NCBI RefSeq assembly: GCF_020181615.1 | Contig: NZ_CP084029.1 | Coordinates: 2,033,882 to 2,097,881, forward strand | Source: [Mycobacterium] crassicus | GTDB lineage: Bacteria; Actinomycetota; Actinomycetes; Mycobacteriales; Mycobacteriaceae | Length of the DNA: 64,000 bases | Direction of reading: 5' to 3' | Shown here: in pieces, positions 52,671-60,856 of the stretch | Layout: each line of letters opens with the position of its first letter | Numbering within the stretch: position 1 is the first letter of the stretch | Made by a program: the position numbers and the translations under genes | Notes under the pieces: model-generated | Told to the model about the DNA's origin: nothing | The model's database searches: none | The model's input: only the letters and a program-made list of their open reading frames with translations

Positions 52671-53831
52671 ATGACCCCACCGCACAACTATTTGGCCGTC
52701 ATCAAAGTCGTGGGTATCGGTGGTGGCGGCGTCAATGCCGTCAACCGGATGATCGAGCAGGGCCTCAAGGGCGTTGAGTTCATCGCGATCAATACCGACG
52801 CACAGGCTTTGCTGATGAGTGACGCCGACGTCAAACTCGACGTCGGTCGCGACTCCACCCGCGGCCTCGGTGCCGGTGCCGACCCCGAAGTGGGTCGGCG
52901 GGCCGCCGAAGACGCCAAGGACGAGATCGAGGAGCTGCTGCGCGGCGCCGACATGGTGTTCGTCACCGCCGGGGAGGGCGGTGGCACCGGAACCGGTGGC
53001 GCACCGGTGGTCGCCACCATCGCGCGCAAGCTCGGCGCGCTGACCGTGGGTGTCGTCACCCGTCCGTTCTCCTTCGAGGGCAAGCGGCGCAGCAACCAGG
53101 CCGAGAACGGCATCACCTCGTTGCGGGAGAGCTGCGACACCCTGATCGTGATCCCCAACGACCGGCTGCTGCAGATGGGCGATGCGCAGGTCTCACTGAT
53201 GGACGCGTTCCGCAGCGCCGATGAGGTGCTGCTCAACGGCGTCCAGGGGATCACCGACCTGATCACCACCCCCGGGCTGATCAACGTCGACTTCGCCGAC
53301 GTCAAGGGCATCATGAGCGGTGCGGGTACCGCGCTGATGGGCATCGGTTCCGCGCGCGGCGACGGCCGGGCGCTGAAGGCCGCCGAGGTCGCGATCAACT
53401 CGCCGCTGCTGGAGGCCTCGATGGAAGGCGCCCACGGCGTGCTGATGTCGGTCGCCGGCGGCAGTGACCTGGGGCTGTTCGAGATCAACGAGGCGGCATC
53501 GCTGGTCCAGGAGGCCGCACACCCGGAAGCCAACATCATCTTCGGCACCGTGATCGACGACTCGCTCGGCGACGAGGTGCGGGTGACGGTGATCGCGGCG
53601 GGCTTCGACTCGGTCGGCTCGGGCCGCAAGCCGGTGACCAGTGCGCCCGGGCAGGCCCGGCACGCGATGGCGTCCGGCCAGGCCGGCAAGGTCACCTCCT
53701 CGCTGTTCGACCCCGCCGACGCGGTCAGCGTGCCCGCGCCCACCAACGGGGCGACGGTCAGTGTGGGCGGCGGCCGCGACAGCGGTGACGACGATGACGA
53801 CGTCGACGTCCCGCCGTTCATGCGCCACTAG
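52671..53831 (+). CDS. ftsZ: Cell division GTPase FtsZ
   Basis: FtsZ (386 residues; Rv2150c 379) polymerises into the Z ring. The tubulin signature [16 protein letters not shown] is at about residue 100, with the T7 loop [11 protein letters not shown]. The C-terminal peptide [12 protein letters not shown] binds SepF and other partners. ATG 52671 follows GGGAGGAAGACGAACG. The promoter is in the 345-bp gap upstream, so the gene can be expressed separately from ftsQ. Confidence 0.97.
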   Translation: MTPPHNYLAVIKVVGIGGGGVNAVNRMIEQGLKGVEFIAINTDAQALLMSDADVKLDVGRDSTRGLGAGADPEVGRRAAEDAKDEIEELLRGADMVFVTAGEGGGTGTGGAPVVATIARKLGALTVGVVTRPFSFEGKRRSNQAENGITSLRESCDTLIVIPNDRLLQMGDAQVSLMDAFRSADEVLLNGVQGITDLITTPGLINVDFADVKGIMSGAGTALMGIGSARGDGRALKAAEVAINSPLLEASMEGAHGVLMSVAGGSDLGLFEINEAASLVQEAAHPEANIIFGTVIDDSLGDEVRVTVIAAGFDSVGSGRKPVTSAPGQARHAMASGQAGKVTSSLFDPADAVSVPAPTNGATVSVGGGRDSGDDDDDVDVPPFMRH

Positions 53832-53843
53832 CGACCGGGTCTG

Positions 53844-54551
53844 ATGAGCTTTCGCGTCCGGCGGGTGACGACCACCCGCTCCGGTGGGGTGTCGAGGGCT
53901 CCGTTCGACAGCTTCAACCTCGGCGATCACGTCGGTGACGATCCGGCGGCGGTGGCGGCCAACCGGTCTCGACTGGCGAAGGCCACCGGTCTCGGCCCCG
54001 ACCGCCTGGTGTGGATGAATCAGGTGCACGGCGATCATGTCGCGGTGGTGGACGGGCCGCGCGATGCCGCGGTCGAGGCGACCGACGCGCTGATCACCAC
54101 CGTTCCCCGGCTGGCCATGGTAGTGGTGACCGCCGACTGCGTGCCGGTGCTGATGGCCGATGCGCGTGCCGGGGTGGTGGCAGCGGTGCACGCCGGCCGG
54201 GTCGGCGCCCAGCTCGGGGTGGTCGTTCGCGCGCTGGAGGGCATGCTCGCGGCGGGCGCGCAGCTCGGCGATGTCTCGGTGCTGTTGGGCCCGGCGGTCA
54301 GCGGGCCGCACTACGAGGTACCCGCGGCGATGGCCGACGAGGTCGAGGAGGCCCTGCCGGGCAGTCGCACCGTGACCACGGCCGGCACCCCCGGCCTGGA
54401 TCTGCGTTCCGGAATCGCCAGGCAGTTAAGGGAATTGGGCGTCGAGGCGGTCGACGTCGATCCGCGCTGCACGGCGGCCGATCCGAAGCTGTTCAGCCAT
54501 CGGCGCGATGGACGCACCGGTCGGCTGGCGTCGCTGATCTGGCTGGAATGA
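53844..54551 (+). CDS. pgeF: Laccase-domain (YfiH/PgeF) peptidoglycan-editing-type protein
   Basis: The 235-residue protein of the YfiH family has the metal-site motifs NQVHGDHVAVV, VTADCVPVLMAD (Cys) and AVHAGRVGAQ (His). E. coli PgeF removes L-Ser-containing precursors from the peptidoglycan pathway; other members have purine nucleoside or polyphenol activities. ATG 53844 is 12 bp after ftsZ. In related genomes yggS follows, but here it is missing. Confidence 0.87.
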   Translation: MSFRVRRVTTTRSGGVSRAPFDSFNLGDHVGDDPAAVAANRSRLAKATGLGPDRLVWMNQVHGDHVAVVDGPRDAAVEATDALITTVPRLAMVVVTADCVPVLMADARAGVVAAVHAGRVGAQLGVVVRALEGMLAAGAQLGDVSVLLGPAVSGPHYEVPAAMADEVEEALPGSRTVTTAGTPGLDLRSGIARQLRELGVEAVDVDPRCTAADPKLFSHRRDGRTGRLASLIWLE

Positions 54552-54625
54552 CCCGGCGGTGGTTTACCCGAACGTGGCCGGTGAAATCGACTGCGCCTGT
54601 CCGCGTGTCGGTGCCGAGCCAATGA
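54548..54625 (+). other. 25-codon ORF at the site of missing yggS
   Basis: ATG 54548 overlaps the pgeF stop in the same ATGA manner that usually couples the next gene. The frame runs 25 codons to TGA 54625 and is rich in basic and polar residues (MTRRWFTRTWPVKS). It shows no YggS similarity. It may be a chance ORF or a scar left by loss of yggS. Confidence 0.3.
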
Positions 54626-54706
54626 GCTCGCGGCCGTTACCGTCACCATTACTAGTCACTTCAGTCACACCTTCATCACAGTCATCAGCCTAGAAGGGTC
54701 CATAGG

Positions 54707-55351
54707 ATGAGCACACTCCACAAGGTCAAGGCCTACTTCGGGATGGCTCCAATGGAGGACTACGACGACGACTACTACGACGACGGCGATGACCGCGCCT
54801 CGTCGCGCGACTACGCACCCCGGGGGGAGCGGTTCTCCGAGGACGTGTTCGACCGGGTGTCGGGCCGTTCGGACGGCCGCTACGACGAGCGCTTCGAGGA
54901 CCGGGACTACGACGACGCACCGGGTGGTTACCGCGGCGGGTACGAGGACGACGCGCGCTACCGTCCCCGCGAGTTCGAACGCTCACGCATGTCCTCGCTG
55001 CGCGGCTCGACCCGCGGTTCTTTGGCGATGGACCCGCGCCGGATGGCGATGATGTTCGACGAGAGCAGCCCGCTGTCGAAGATCACCACGCTGCGGCCCA
55101 AGGACTACAGCGAGGCGCGCACCATCGGCGAGCGGTTCCGCGACGGCACCCCGGTGATCATGGATCTGGTGTCGATGGACAACGCCGACGCCAAACGACT
55201 CGTCGACTTCGCGGCGGGCCTGGCCTTCGCGCTGCGCGGCTCGTTCGACAAGGTTGCGACCAAGGTGTTTCTGCTGTCGCCGGCTGACGTCGACGTTTCC
55301 CCGGAGGAGCGCCGTCGCATCGCCGAGACCGGCTTCTACGCCTATCGGTAG
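54707..55351 (+). CDS. sepF: Cell division protein SepF
   Basis: The 214-residue protein has an N-terminal membrane-binding helix ([15 protein letters not shown]), a disordered Asp/Arg/Tyr-rich linker with [13 protein letters not shown], and the C-terminal SepF (DUF552) domain (about 125-214) with [18 protein letters not shown] and [20 protein letters not shown]. It tethers FtsZ to the membrane in actinobacteria, which lack FtsA. The upstream 80 bp are AT-richer with repeated GTCAC text (54652-54675), consistent with an own promoter. Confidence 0.95.
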   Translation: MSTLHKVKAYFGMAPMEDYDDDYYDDGDDRASSRDYAPRGERFSEDVFDRVSGRSDGRYDERFEDRDYDDAPGGYRGGYEDDARYRPREFERSRMSSLRGSTRGSLAMDPRRMAMMFDESSPLSKITTLRPKDYSEARTIGERFRDGTPVIMDLVSMDNADAKRLVDFAAGLAFALRGSFDKVATKVFLLSPADVDVSPEERRRIAETGFYAYR

Positions 55352-55420
55352 GCTGGTCGACAGTCGGGCCGGTCAGCGTTGCTGATGCGGGCACACCCTC
55401 GTCAGTAAGGTCGATCTCCG

Positions 55421-55711
55421 TTGGCGCTGTTCTTCACGATTCTCGGTATCGCGCTGTTCGTTTTCTGGCTGCTGCTGATCGCTCGAATCGTCATCGAGTT
55501 CATCCGCTCCTTCAGCCGGGACTGGCGCCCGACCGGTGCCACGGTGGTGATCCTGGAGCTGATCATGAGCATCACCGATCCGCCGGTGAAGCTGTTGCGA
55601 CGACTGATCCCGCAGTTGACGATCGGGGCCGTGCGGATCGACCTGTCGATCATGGTGCTGCTGTTGATCGCGTTCGTCGGCATGGAACTGGCGTTACAGC
55701 ACGCCGCGTGA
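55421..55711 (+). CDS. YggT family membrane protein (Rv2146c-like)
   Basis: The 96-residue protein (Rv2146c 96) has two helices (about 5-27 and 72-92) with the YggT signature ILELIMSITDPPVKLLRRLIPQ between them. TTG 55421 is the likely start. The family is a constant neighbour of sepF and divIVA and is thought to help osmotic tolerance or protein placement at the membrane; its function is unproven. Confidence 0.88.
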   Translation: MALFFTILGIALFVFWLLLIARIVIEFIRSFSRDWRPTGATVVILELIMSITDPPVKLLRRLIPQLTIGAVRIDLSIMVLLLIAFVGMELALQHAA

Positions 55712-55732
55712 GCTACGCCGCCTGAGTTCGGT

Positions 55733-55761
55733 GGTGGCCCGGCGACGGGCGCCGGGCCACC
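55733..55761. terminator. Hairpin between yggT and DUF2249 gene
   Basis: GGTGGCCCGGCG (55733-55744) pairs perfectly with CGCCGGGCCACC (55750-55761) around ACGGG. The 12-bp GC stem separates two converging genes and has no T tract, consistent with a bidirectional mycobacterial terminator. Confidence 0.7.
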
Positions 55762-55771
55762 CGGAACGGGA

Positions 55772-56560
55772 TCAGACCCGGGTCAGCCGCAGCCGCCAGG
55801 CCTCCGGTCCGCGCTCCTCGTAACCCACCGCGATCCGGCCACCACTACGCTCGGCGAGCTGGTGCAGCAGCGGAATCGGGTCGTGTGGCGCGACCAGGAT
55901 CATCGATCCACCGGTCGGAACGGCGTCGAAGGCGCCGAATACGGTCGCGTGCCGGATCGCGTGCGGAATCTCGCGCACGTCGAGTTCGGGCATCGCCTCG
56001 TCCTCTTCGCCGCAGCCGCAGCCGCCGTGGCCGTGCCCGTGGCCGTGGCCGGCGGGGCCGGGCTGGGCCGCGTCCGTCCCGATGCCGGGAAGCTGGGCGG
56101 TCAGGTCGGCCAGCGCGACCCCGCTGGTCTCGGCGAGCGCGGGCAGCAGCAGGTCGGCGACCTTGCCGAACAGCGCCTCCAGCAGCACCCGCAGCGCCTC
56201 GACGTGCGCGGCGATCTGCACCCGGTCGGTGTCACGGGCGATGCGTGCGGCGGCCTGCTCGATCAGCTGGGTCTCCCCGAGGAGGCCCTCGACCAGCAGC
56301 CGGGAGCGCTCGACGGAGACCGCGGCCGGGTAGATCAGTTCAAGCGCGGCGCGCAGCTGCGGACGCACCCCTTCGTCGATGAAACCCTGCACCGCACGGT
56401 GGGCGTCGTCGAATGCCGGGCCGGCGGTGCCAACCGCGGCGAACACCGCCGCGCCCAGGGCCGCTTGGCGGCCGAGGAGCTCGGCGTAGCGGGACCGCAC
56501 GTCGTCCACGGCTGCCGAGTCTGCCGCGCTGGTCGCCACGACCACGTCGTTGGTTGTCAT
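55772..56560 (-). CDS. DUF2249-domain protein with His-rich linker
   Basis: From ATG 56560 the protein has 262 residues. The N-terminal 165 residues are helical (VDDVRSRYAELLGRQAAL). A metal-ligand linker GHGHGHGHGGCGCGEED follows, then a C-terminal DUF2249 domain (about 190-262) with LDVREIPHAIRHATVFGAFD and VAPHDPIPLLHQL. DUF2249 proteins accompany hemerythrin-like and nitric-oxide-related genes; the function is not established. It is on the minus strand within an otherwise plus-strand division cluster, between yggT and wag31, and is not in M. tuberculosis at this site. Repeated TGAATAAT elements lie upstream. Confidence 0.78.
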   Translation of the reverse strand: MTTNDVVVATSAADSAAVDDVRSRYAELLGRQAALGAAVFAAVGTAGPAFDDAHRAVQGFIDEGVRPQLRAALELIYPAAVSVERSRLLVEGLLGETQLIEQAAARIARDTDRVQIAAHVEALRVLLEALFGKVADLLLPALAETSGVALADLTAQLPGIGTDAAQPGPAGHGHGHGHGGCGCGEEDEAMPELDVREIPHAIRHATVFGAFDAVPTGGSMILVAPHDPIPLLHQLAERSGGRIAVGYEERGPEAWRLRLTRV

Positions 56561-57102
56561 CCTGGAGTGTCCTTCCGATCGGTCGTAACCTGCGGCGACC
56601 CGCTGGTCAGCTGCCGTTGAATAATTACGGTTAGCTCTTGTGAATAATACGGGTCGGCTCAGCGGCCCGATACCCCGCGTAGCCGGTGCGGCCGACGGCT
56701 TCGATCCCCGGCGCCCCGGTGCGGTGACTCGATTGCGCGGGGCCGAATTAGGTGAATATTCGCAGGCCCGCCGCTTAACACTTTGCTGCCTCACGGCCGG
56801 ATGGGCACTACCGGATCAGGCTCTTTCGGCACTGGACACCGCCGAGTTAGGGGGTGTCGACCGGGTCTGAGCCTCGTGTGGGCGTCCTCACCGGGGAGGA
56901 TCGGTGATCGCCGTCACCGCCGGCGTTTGCCGGAACGTGATTTCTGTGGCTGCAATTTGAAATTCACTCTTAATATCATTCTCATTGCCGAGCATCGCGT
57001 CTGATGTGACAGGATGGACGGCAGTTACAACACGGCTAGCGTATTCCGGTCGACCTACGGTTGTGCGATCGGTGCTACCTACCTGACTTGAGGGGGCAGA
57101 CG
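56561..57102. promoter_or_regulatory. Divergent DUF2249 / wag31 regulatory region
   Basis: This 542-bp region has no gene I can support. AT-rich islands stand out: TGAATAATTACGG (56618-56630) and TGAATAATACGG (56641-56652) form a direct repeat 23 bp apart, and TGAATATT recurs at 56753. A second AT-rich island at 56954-56988 (AATTTGAAATTCACTC, TTAATATCATTCTCATT) resembles a Fur-family box. GAGGGGGCAGACG precedes wag31 ATG 57103. Confidence 0.5.
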
Positions 57103-57909
57103 ATGCCACTAACACCGGCGGACGTTCACAACGTCGCGTTCAGTAAACCGCCGATCGGGAAGCGCGGCTACAACGAGGACGAGGTCGACGCGTTTCTCGA
57201 CCTGGTTGAGACCGAGCTGACCCGGCTCATCGAGGAGAACGCCGACCTGCGCCAACGGGTCAGCGAGCTGGACCAGGATCTGGCCGCGGCCCGTGCTGGT
57301 GGGGGCCAGCAGGCCTCGATCCCGGTCTACGAACCCACGCCCGAGCCGGTCGCGCCACCGCCCGCAGCGATGCCGGTGGCGCAGCCGGCCGCGCCGGAGG
57401 TGCAGTCCGAGGAGCAGCACCTCAAGGCCGCACGTGTGCTGAGCCTGGCCCAGGACACCGCTGACCGGTTGACCGGTACCGCCCGTGCCGAGTCCGAGAA
57501 GCTGATGGCCGACGCCAGGGCCAACGCCGAGCAGATCGTCAGCGAGGCCCGGCAGACCGCCGAGACCACGGTCACCGAAGCCCGTCAGCGGGCCGACGCC
57601 ATGCTGACCGACGCCCAGACCCGGTCGGAGACCCAGCTGCGCCAGGCCCAGGAGAAGGCCGACGCCCTGCAGGCGGACGCGGAGCGCAAGCATTCCGAGA
57701 TCATGGGCACCATCAATCAGCAGCGCACCGTGTTGGAAGGCCGGTTGGAGCAGCTGCGCACCTTCGAGCGCGAATACCGCACCCGGCTCAAGACCTACCT
57801 GGAATCTCAGCTCGAGGAATTGGGGCAGCGGGGCTCGGCGGCACCGGTGGACACCAGCGCCGCCGGCGACGGCGGCGGGTTCAACCATTTCAACCGCGGC
57901 GCCAACTAG
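57103..57909 (+). CDS. wag31: Polar growth protein Wag31 (DivIVA)
   Basis: Wag31 (268 residues; Rv2145c 260) starts with the DivIVA lipid-binding domain [33 protein letters not shown] short coiled coil, a Pro-rich linker and a long C-terminal coiled coil (about 115-245) follow. The linker text [11 protein letters not shown] contains the Thr that PknA phosphorylates in M. tuberculosis (T73 there). It marks cell poles and recruits cell-wall synthesis. I chose ATG 57103 over an upstream open frame because the conserved N-terminus begins here. Confidence 0.96.
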   Translation: MPLTPADVHNVAFSKPPIGKRGYNEDEVDAFLDLVETELTRLIEENADLRQRVSELDQDLAAARAGGGQQASIPVYEPTPEPVAPPPAAMPVAQPAAPEVQSEEQHLKAARVLSLAQDTADRLTGTARAESEKLMADARANAEQIVSEARQTAETTVTEARQRADAMLTDAQTRSETQLRQAQEKADALQADAERKHSEIMGTINQQRTVLEGRLEQLRTFEREYRTRLKTYLESQLEELGQRGSAAPVDTSAAGDGGGFNHFNRGAN

Positions 57910-57974
57910 CTGCTGGAATGGGTCCGCAGCCGGGCGGTATCCAATAGTGTGCTTGTCGGTCGGGAGGTGAGTCG

Positions 57975-58379
57975 ATGCTGATCATCGCATTGGTATTGGC
58001 GGCGATAGGGCTTGCTGCGTTGGTATTCGCCGTGGTCACCAGCAACGCGCTGGTGGCGTGGGTGTGTATCGGTGCGAGTTTGTTGGGCGTGCTGTTGCTG
58101 ATCGCGGATGCGTTGCGAGAGCGCCGTCGACTGACGGCCGGAGCGGCCGCCGCGCCGGCGGTTGTCGAAAGCCCCGGAGCCCCCGAGGATCTCGACGACC
58201 TCGACGACCTCGACGACGTTGACCCTGTTGACGACGTTGATACTGTTGACGACGTTGCCCCTGTTGTCGCCGTTGACGCTGTTGACGACCTCGACGACGC
58301 GCCGGAAGTGCCGGCAACACTCGGCGAGGCCCTCAGTGGGGGCTTCGAAGCCGACACCGCGGCACGCCCCGCCGACTAA
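57975..58379 (+). CDS. Membrane protein with acidic repeat tail (Rv2144c-like)
   Basis: The 134-residue protein has two helices (about 2-22 and 27-47) and a cytoplasmic tail. The tail contains twelve tandem 9-bp units (58191-58298) encoding L/V-D-D tripeptides. CGGGAGGTGAGTCG precedes ATG 57975. It is the usual neighbour of wag31. The repeat makes it longer than my recollection of Rv2144c (about 118). Function is unknown. Its last 4 bases overlap the converging phosphoribosyltransferase gene. Confidence 0.82.
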   Translation: MLIIALVLAAIGLAALVFAVVTSNALVAWVCIGASLLGVLLLIADALRERRRLTAGAAAAPAVVESPGAPEDLDDLDDLDDVDPVDDVDTVDDVAPVVAVDAVDDLDDAPEVPATLGEALSGGFEADTAARPAD

Positions 58380-59062
58380 TCCGCCGTTGTCGGGGTGGCC
58401 AACAGGTCGCGGACCTCGTCGTCGCTAACCTGGTGAAAATCTCGATAGCACTGTCCCACGGTGTCGAACTGGGCGGGCATCGTCGCGCACACCACGTCGT
58501 CGGCTTCCTGGGCGATCTTGCGGCAGGCTGATTCCGGGCCGACCGGCACGGCCACGACGGTCAAGGCCGGTTCGGCCGACTGGACCGCTCGCACCGCCAC
58601 CAGCATGCTGGCGCCGGTGGCGATTCCGTCGTCGACCAGGATCACCACCCGGCCGTGCAGATCGGCGGCCGGCCGATCACCGCGATAGGCGACCTCGCGC
58701 CTCAGTAGCTCGGCCTCCTCGCGGACGATCGCCGACCGCAGCACCTGGTCACTGATACCGAGGTCGGCGATGACGCTGTCGTTCACCACCACCTGCCCTC
58801 CGCTGGCCAGCGCGCCCATCGCCAGCTCCGGCCAGGTCGGGACGCCCAGCTTGCGGACCAGGAACACGTCCAACGGCGCTCGCAACGCCGCGGCGACCTC
58901 CCAAGCGACCGGCACCCCGCCGCGTGCCAGCCCCAGCACCACAAGATTGTCGGTGCCGCGATAGTCGGTCAGGCAGGCGGCCAGTGTTCGCCCGGCGTCG
59001 GCGCGATCGCGGAACCTGCGCGGTGCCGACGTCCGGGGCAGGAAGCGGCCGGGTTTTGTCAT
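58376..59062 (-). CDS. Phosphoribosyltransferase-domain protein (Rv2143-like)
   Basis: The 228-residue type I PRTase carries the PRPP loop [15 protein letters not shown] at about residue 140. A preceding [14 protein letters not shown] and [11 protein letters not shown] are typical of the ComF-like family that in other proteins is fused to dienelactone hydrolases. No base-specific residues are recognisable, so the substrate is unknown. ATG 59062 follows GGGGAG. It marks the right end of the conserved block. Confidence 0.82.
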   Translation of the reverse strand: MTKPGRFLPRTSAPRRFRDRADAGRTLAACLTDYRGTDNLVVLGLARGGVPVAWEVAAALRAPLDVFLVRKLGVPTWPELAMGALASGGQVVVNDSVIADLGISDQVLRSAIVREEAELLRREVAYRGDRPAADLHGRVVILVDDGIATGASMLVAVRAVQSAEPALTVVAVPVGPESACRKIAQEADDVVCATMPAQFDTVGQCYRDFHQVSDDEVRDLLATPTTAD

Positions 59063-59211
59063 CTCCCCATCGAGCCTACGACTGATGGCGACCTCAGCGG
59101 GGTGCCCTGGCCGAGCGGGAATTTGACGACGCGACCCGCCGATGCCACGTCGTCAGGTTCCCACTGAGCCCACTGTGACGCATCGCGTTATCGGCTACAG
59201 ATCGCCCCGGC

Positions 59212-59251
59212 GTCCAAGGGGGGACTTGGCCACCTGCGACACGGGTTGAGG
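59212..59251 (+). repeat. 40-bp direct repeat, left copy
   Basis: This sequence, ending GCGACACGGGTTGAGG, matches 60548-60587 at 37 of 40 positions in the same orientation. The two copies bracket the nitrilase gene and the transposase remnant. It may be an IS end. Confidence 0.75.
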
Positions 59252-59263
59252 CTCGTCAAGTTC

Positions 59264-60235
59264 TCACCGCACAGCGCCGGCGTCGTCCGAGCCGACCGGT
59301 TCAGCGGCCGCCGTCGGCGCCGAGACGACCGCGTTTCGGGCGCTGCGGTCCACGGTGAGGGTGAAGATGTCCGGTCGCGCATAGTGGCCGGTGACGTCGA
59401 GATCGAATTTGCCGCGGATCTGGTCGTCGAGATCGATGTCGGCCACCAGCAGGGTCTCCTGGCCGTAGACCGGCCCGGCGAGCACCTCACCGAGCGGGGA
59501 GACGATCACGCTGCCGCCGCGAATGAGGCCCTCCGGCGTCTGCTGCAGGTCCTGCCGTTGGTAGTCCTCGGGCAGGTCGGCGGTGCTCAGATACTGGCAG
59601 GCGCTGAGCACGAAGCACCGACCCTCGTACGCGATGTGCCGCATGGTCGACTGCCAGATGTCACGATCATCGACTGTCGGCGCGCACCACAACTGCACGC
59701 CCTGCTGGTAGGTGGCAAGGCGGAACTGGGGCATGTAGTTCTCCCAGCAGATCGTCGCGGCGAACCGGCCGACCGGAGAGTCGAACACCTCGATCGTCGA
59801 CCCATCACCCTGACCCCAGATCAGCCGTTCACTCCCCGTCGGCATGAGCTTGCGGTGCTTACCCAGCAAGTGTCCGTCAGCGCCGAAATAGACTGCTGTG
59901 CAATACAAAGTCCCGCCGTCGCGCTCGATCACACCCACCACGATCGTCATCCCCGACTGGCGCGCGAACTCGCCGATCTGCCTCGTCTCCGGCCCGGGCA
60001 CCGTCACCGCTGACGAGAAGTACCGCACGTACTCGTCTCGGCCGGCCGGCGCGCGGGACCCGACGACCGCGCCGAATGACAGCCCCTTCGGATACCCACC
60101 GACGAATGCCTCCGGGAACACCAGGAACTCCACCCCAGCCGCCGTCGCCCGGTCGACGAACTCCCGGAGCTTGGCGAGTGTCCCAGCGGTGTCGAACAAC
60201 ACCGACCCGACCTGCGCAACCCCGACTTTCGGCAT
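59264..60235 (-). CDS. Nitrilase (carbon-nitrogen hydrolase)
   Basis: The protein has 323 residues from ATG 60235, with GGAGGAACAGC upstream. The Glu-Lys-Cys triad is visible: EFLVFPEAFVGGYP (Glu), GKHRKLMPTGSERL (Lys) and ATICWENYMPQFR (Cys with the CWEN context of true nitrilases). It probably hydrolyses organic nitriles to carboxylic acids and ammonia; the substrate is unknown. It lies between 40-bp direct repeats beyond the conserved block, so it is likely acquired. Confidence 0.88.
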   Translation of the reverse strand: MPKVGVAQVGSVLFDTAGTLAKLREFVDRATAAGVEFLVFPEAFVGGYPKGLSFGAVVGSRAPAGRDEYVRYFSSAVTVPGPETRQIGEFARQSGMTIVVGVIERDGGTLYCTAVYFGADGHLLGKHRKLMPTGSERLIWGQGDGSTIEVFDSPVGRFAATICWENYMPQFRLATYQQGVQLWCAPTVDDRDIWQSTMRHIAYEGRCFVLSACQYLSTADLPEDYQRQDLQQTPEGLIRGGSVIVSPLGEVLAGPVYGQETLLVADIDLDDQIRGKFDLDVTGHYARPDIFTLTVDRSARNAVVSAPTAAAEPVGSDDAGAVR

Positions 60236-60407
60236 GCTGTTCCTCCAGATCATGTGGTACTCCGATCCTAGGAAGTGCCGCATTGGGCAGAGGCGGGGAG
60301 GCCGTCGTAGTGGGTCCAGCCGTTGCGAGACTCTGTTGCCCGGTGTTCGGGCAAGAAAGAACTCAGACTTCACCCATGCGTGCACCGGGCCCGCTGCATC
60401 CTGCGCC

Positions 60408-60518
60408 TTCTACAACACCCGACGCATGCACCGAGCCCTACCTGCACTGGCCCAACAAACAGAAAAACCCCGGCAAAAGCCGGGGCAATCCGTAACCGAT
60501 GACGCGACTCAGGTGTAA
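60408..60518 (+). pseudogene. C-terminal remnant of IS481/rve-type transposase
   Basis: The 36 codons ending at TAA 60518 begin FYNTRRMHRALPALA, matching the YN-x-RPH-x-AL motif near the C-terminus of rve-fold (IS481/IS3) transposases. The rest of the gene is not visible upstream, where the nitrilase lies on the other strand. The 40-bp repeat copy follows 30 bp later, as an IS end would. Confidence 0.5.
60463..60485 (-). terminator. Minus-strand rho-independent terminator
   Basis: CCCCGGC (60468-60474) and GCCGGGG (60479-60485) form a 7-bp stem with an AAAA loop. Read on the minus strand the stem is followed by TTTTT (60467-60463). It would stop leftward transcription about 230 bp before the nitrilase start. 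Confidence 0.65.
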
Positions 60519-60547
60519 CCCATGACTCGACTCATCAAAAAAATTGT

Positions 60548-60587
60548 GTCCGAGGGGGGAGTTGGCCATCTGCGACACGGGTTGAGG
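60548..60587 (+). repeat. 40-bp direct repeat, right copy
   Basis: This is the second copy of the repeat at 59212-59251, with three substitutions. It follows the transposase remnant. Confidence 0.75.
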
Positions 60588-60856
60588 TCTTTGAGTTGAG
60601 TCGTTGACCAGCAAGTTTCTGGGGCGGTGATGCGAGGCTGACTTGCGGCCGACTGCGAATTTACCCGACTACGAATTTTGGGGAGTCCCTGGTGCAACAG
60701 CTACCTTCGCGCCAACAGCAGGAACAGGGCTGATTCCGGGTCGTGTCCGTCGCCATCGCTCGATCGACTCACCGATAATCGACACGGACACGACGAACCG
60801 CGGGCCGTTTCCTGTTGTTGCCCGCCGCGTCGGTGCCCTGTGCGACTCTTGCGAAC
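60588..60856 (+). promoter_or_regulatory. Region upstream of HTH gene with 11-bp inverted repeat
   Basis: No gene is visible in these 269 bp. GTCGTGTCCGT (60740-60750) and ACGGACACGAC (60784-60794) form a perfect inverted repeat separated by 33 bp, about 65-115 bp before the HTH gene start. It could be an operator, or an attachment or end sequence. AT-rich text at 60655-60680 (CGAATTTACCCGACTACGAATTTTGG) includes two CGAATTT copies. Confidence 0.35.

Noticed and set aside
56640..56870. 76-codon plus-strand ORF in the DUF2249-wag31 gap
   Set aside because: Starts at an ATG-less AT-rich repeat without ribosome-binding site; composition is unremarkable and no family pattern is visible.
59898..60407. 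Plus-strand frame continuous with the transposase-like C-terminus
   Set aside because: It is antisense to the nitrilase gene and shows no rve catalytic D,D,E residues. Only the last 36 codons resemble a transposase.
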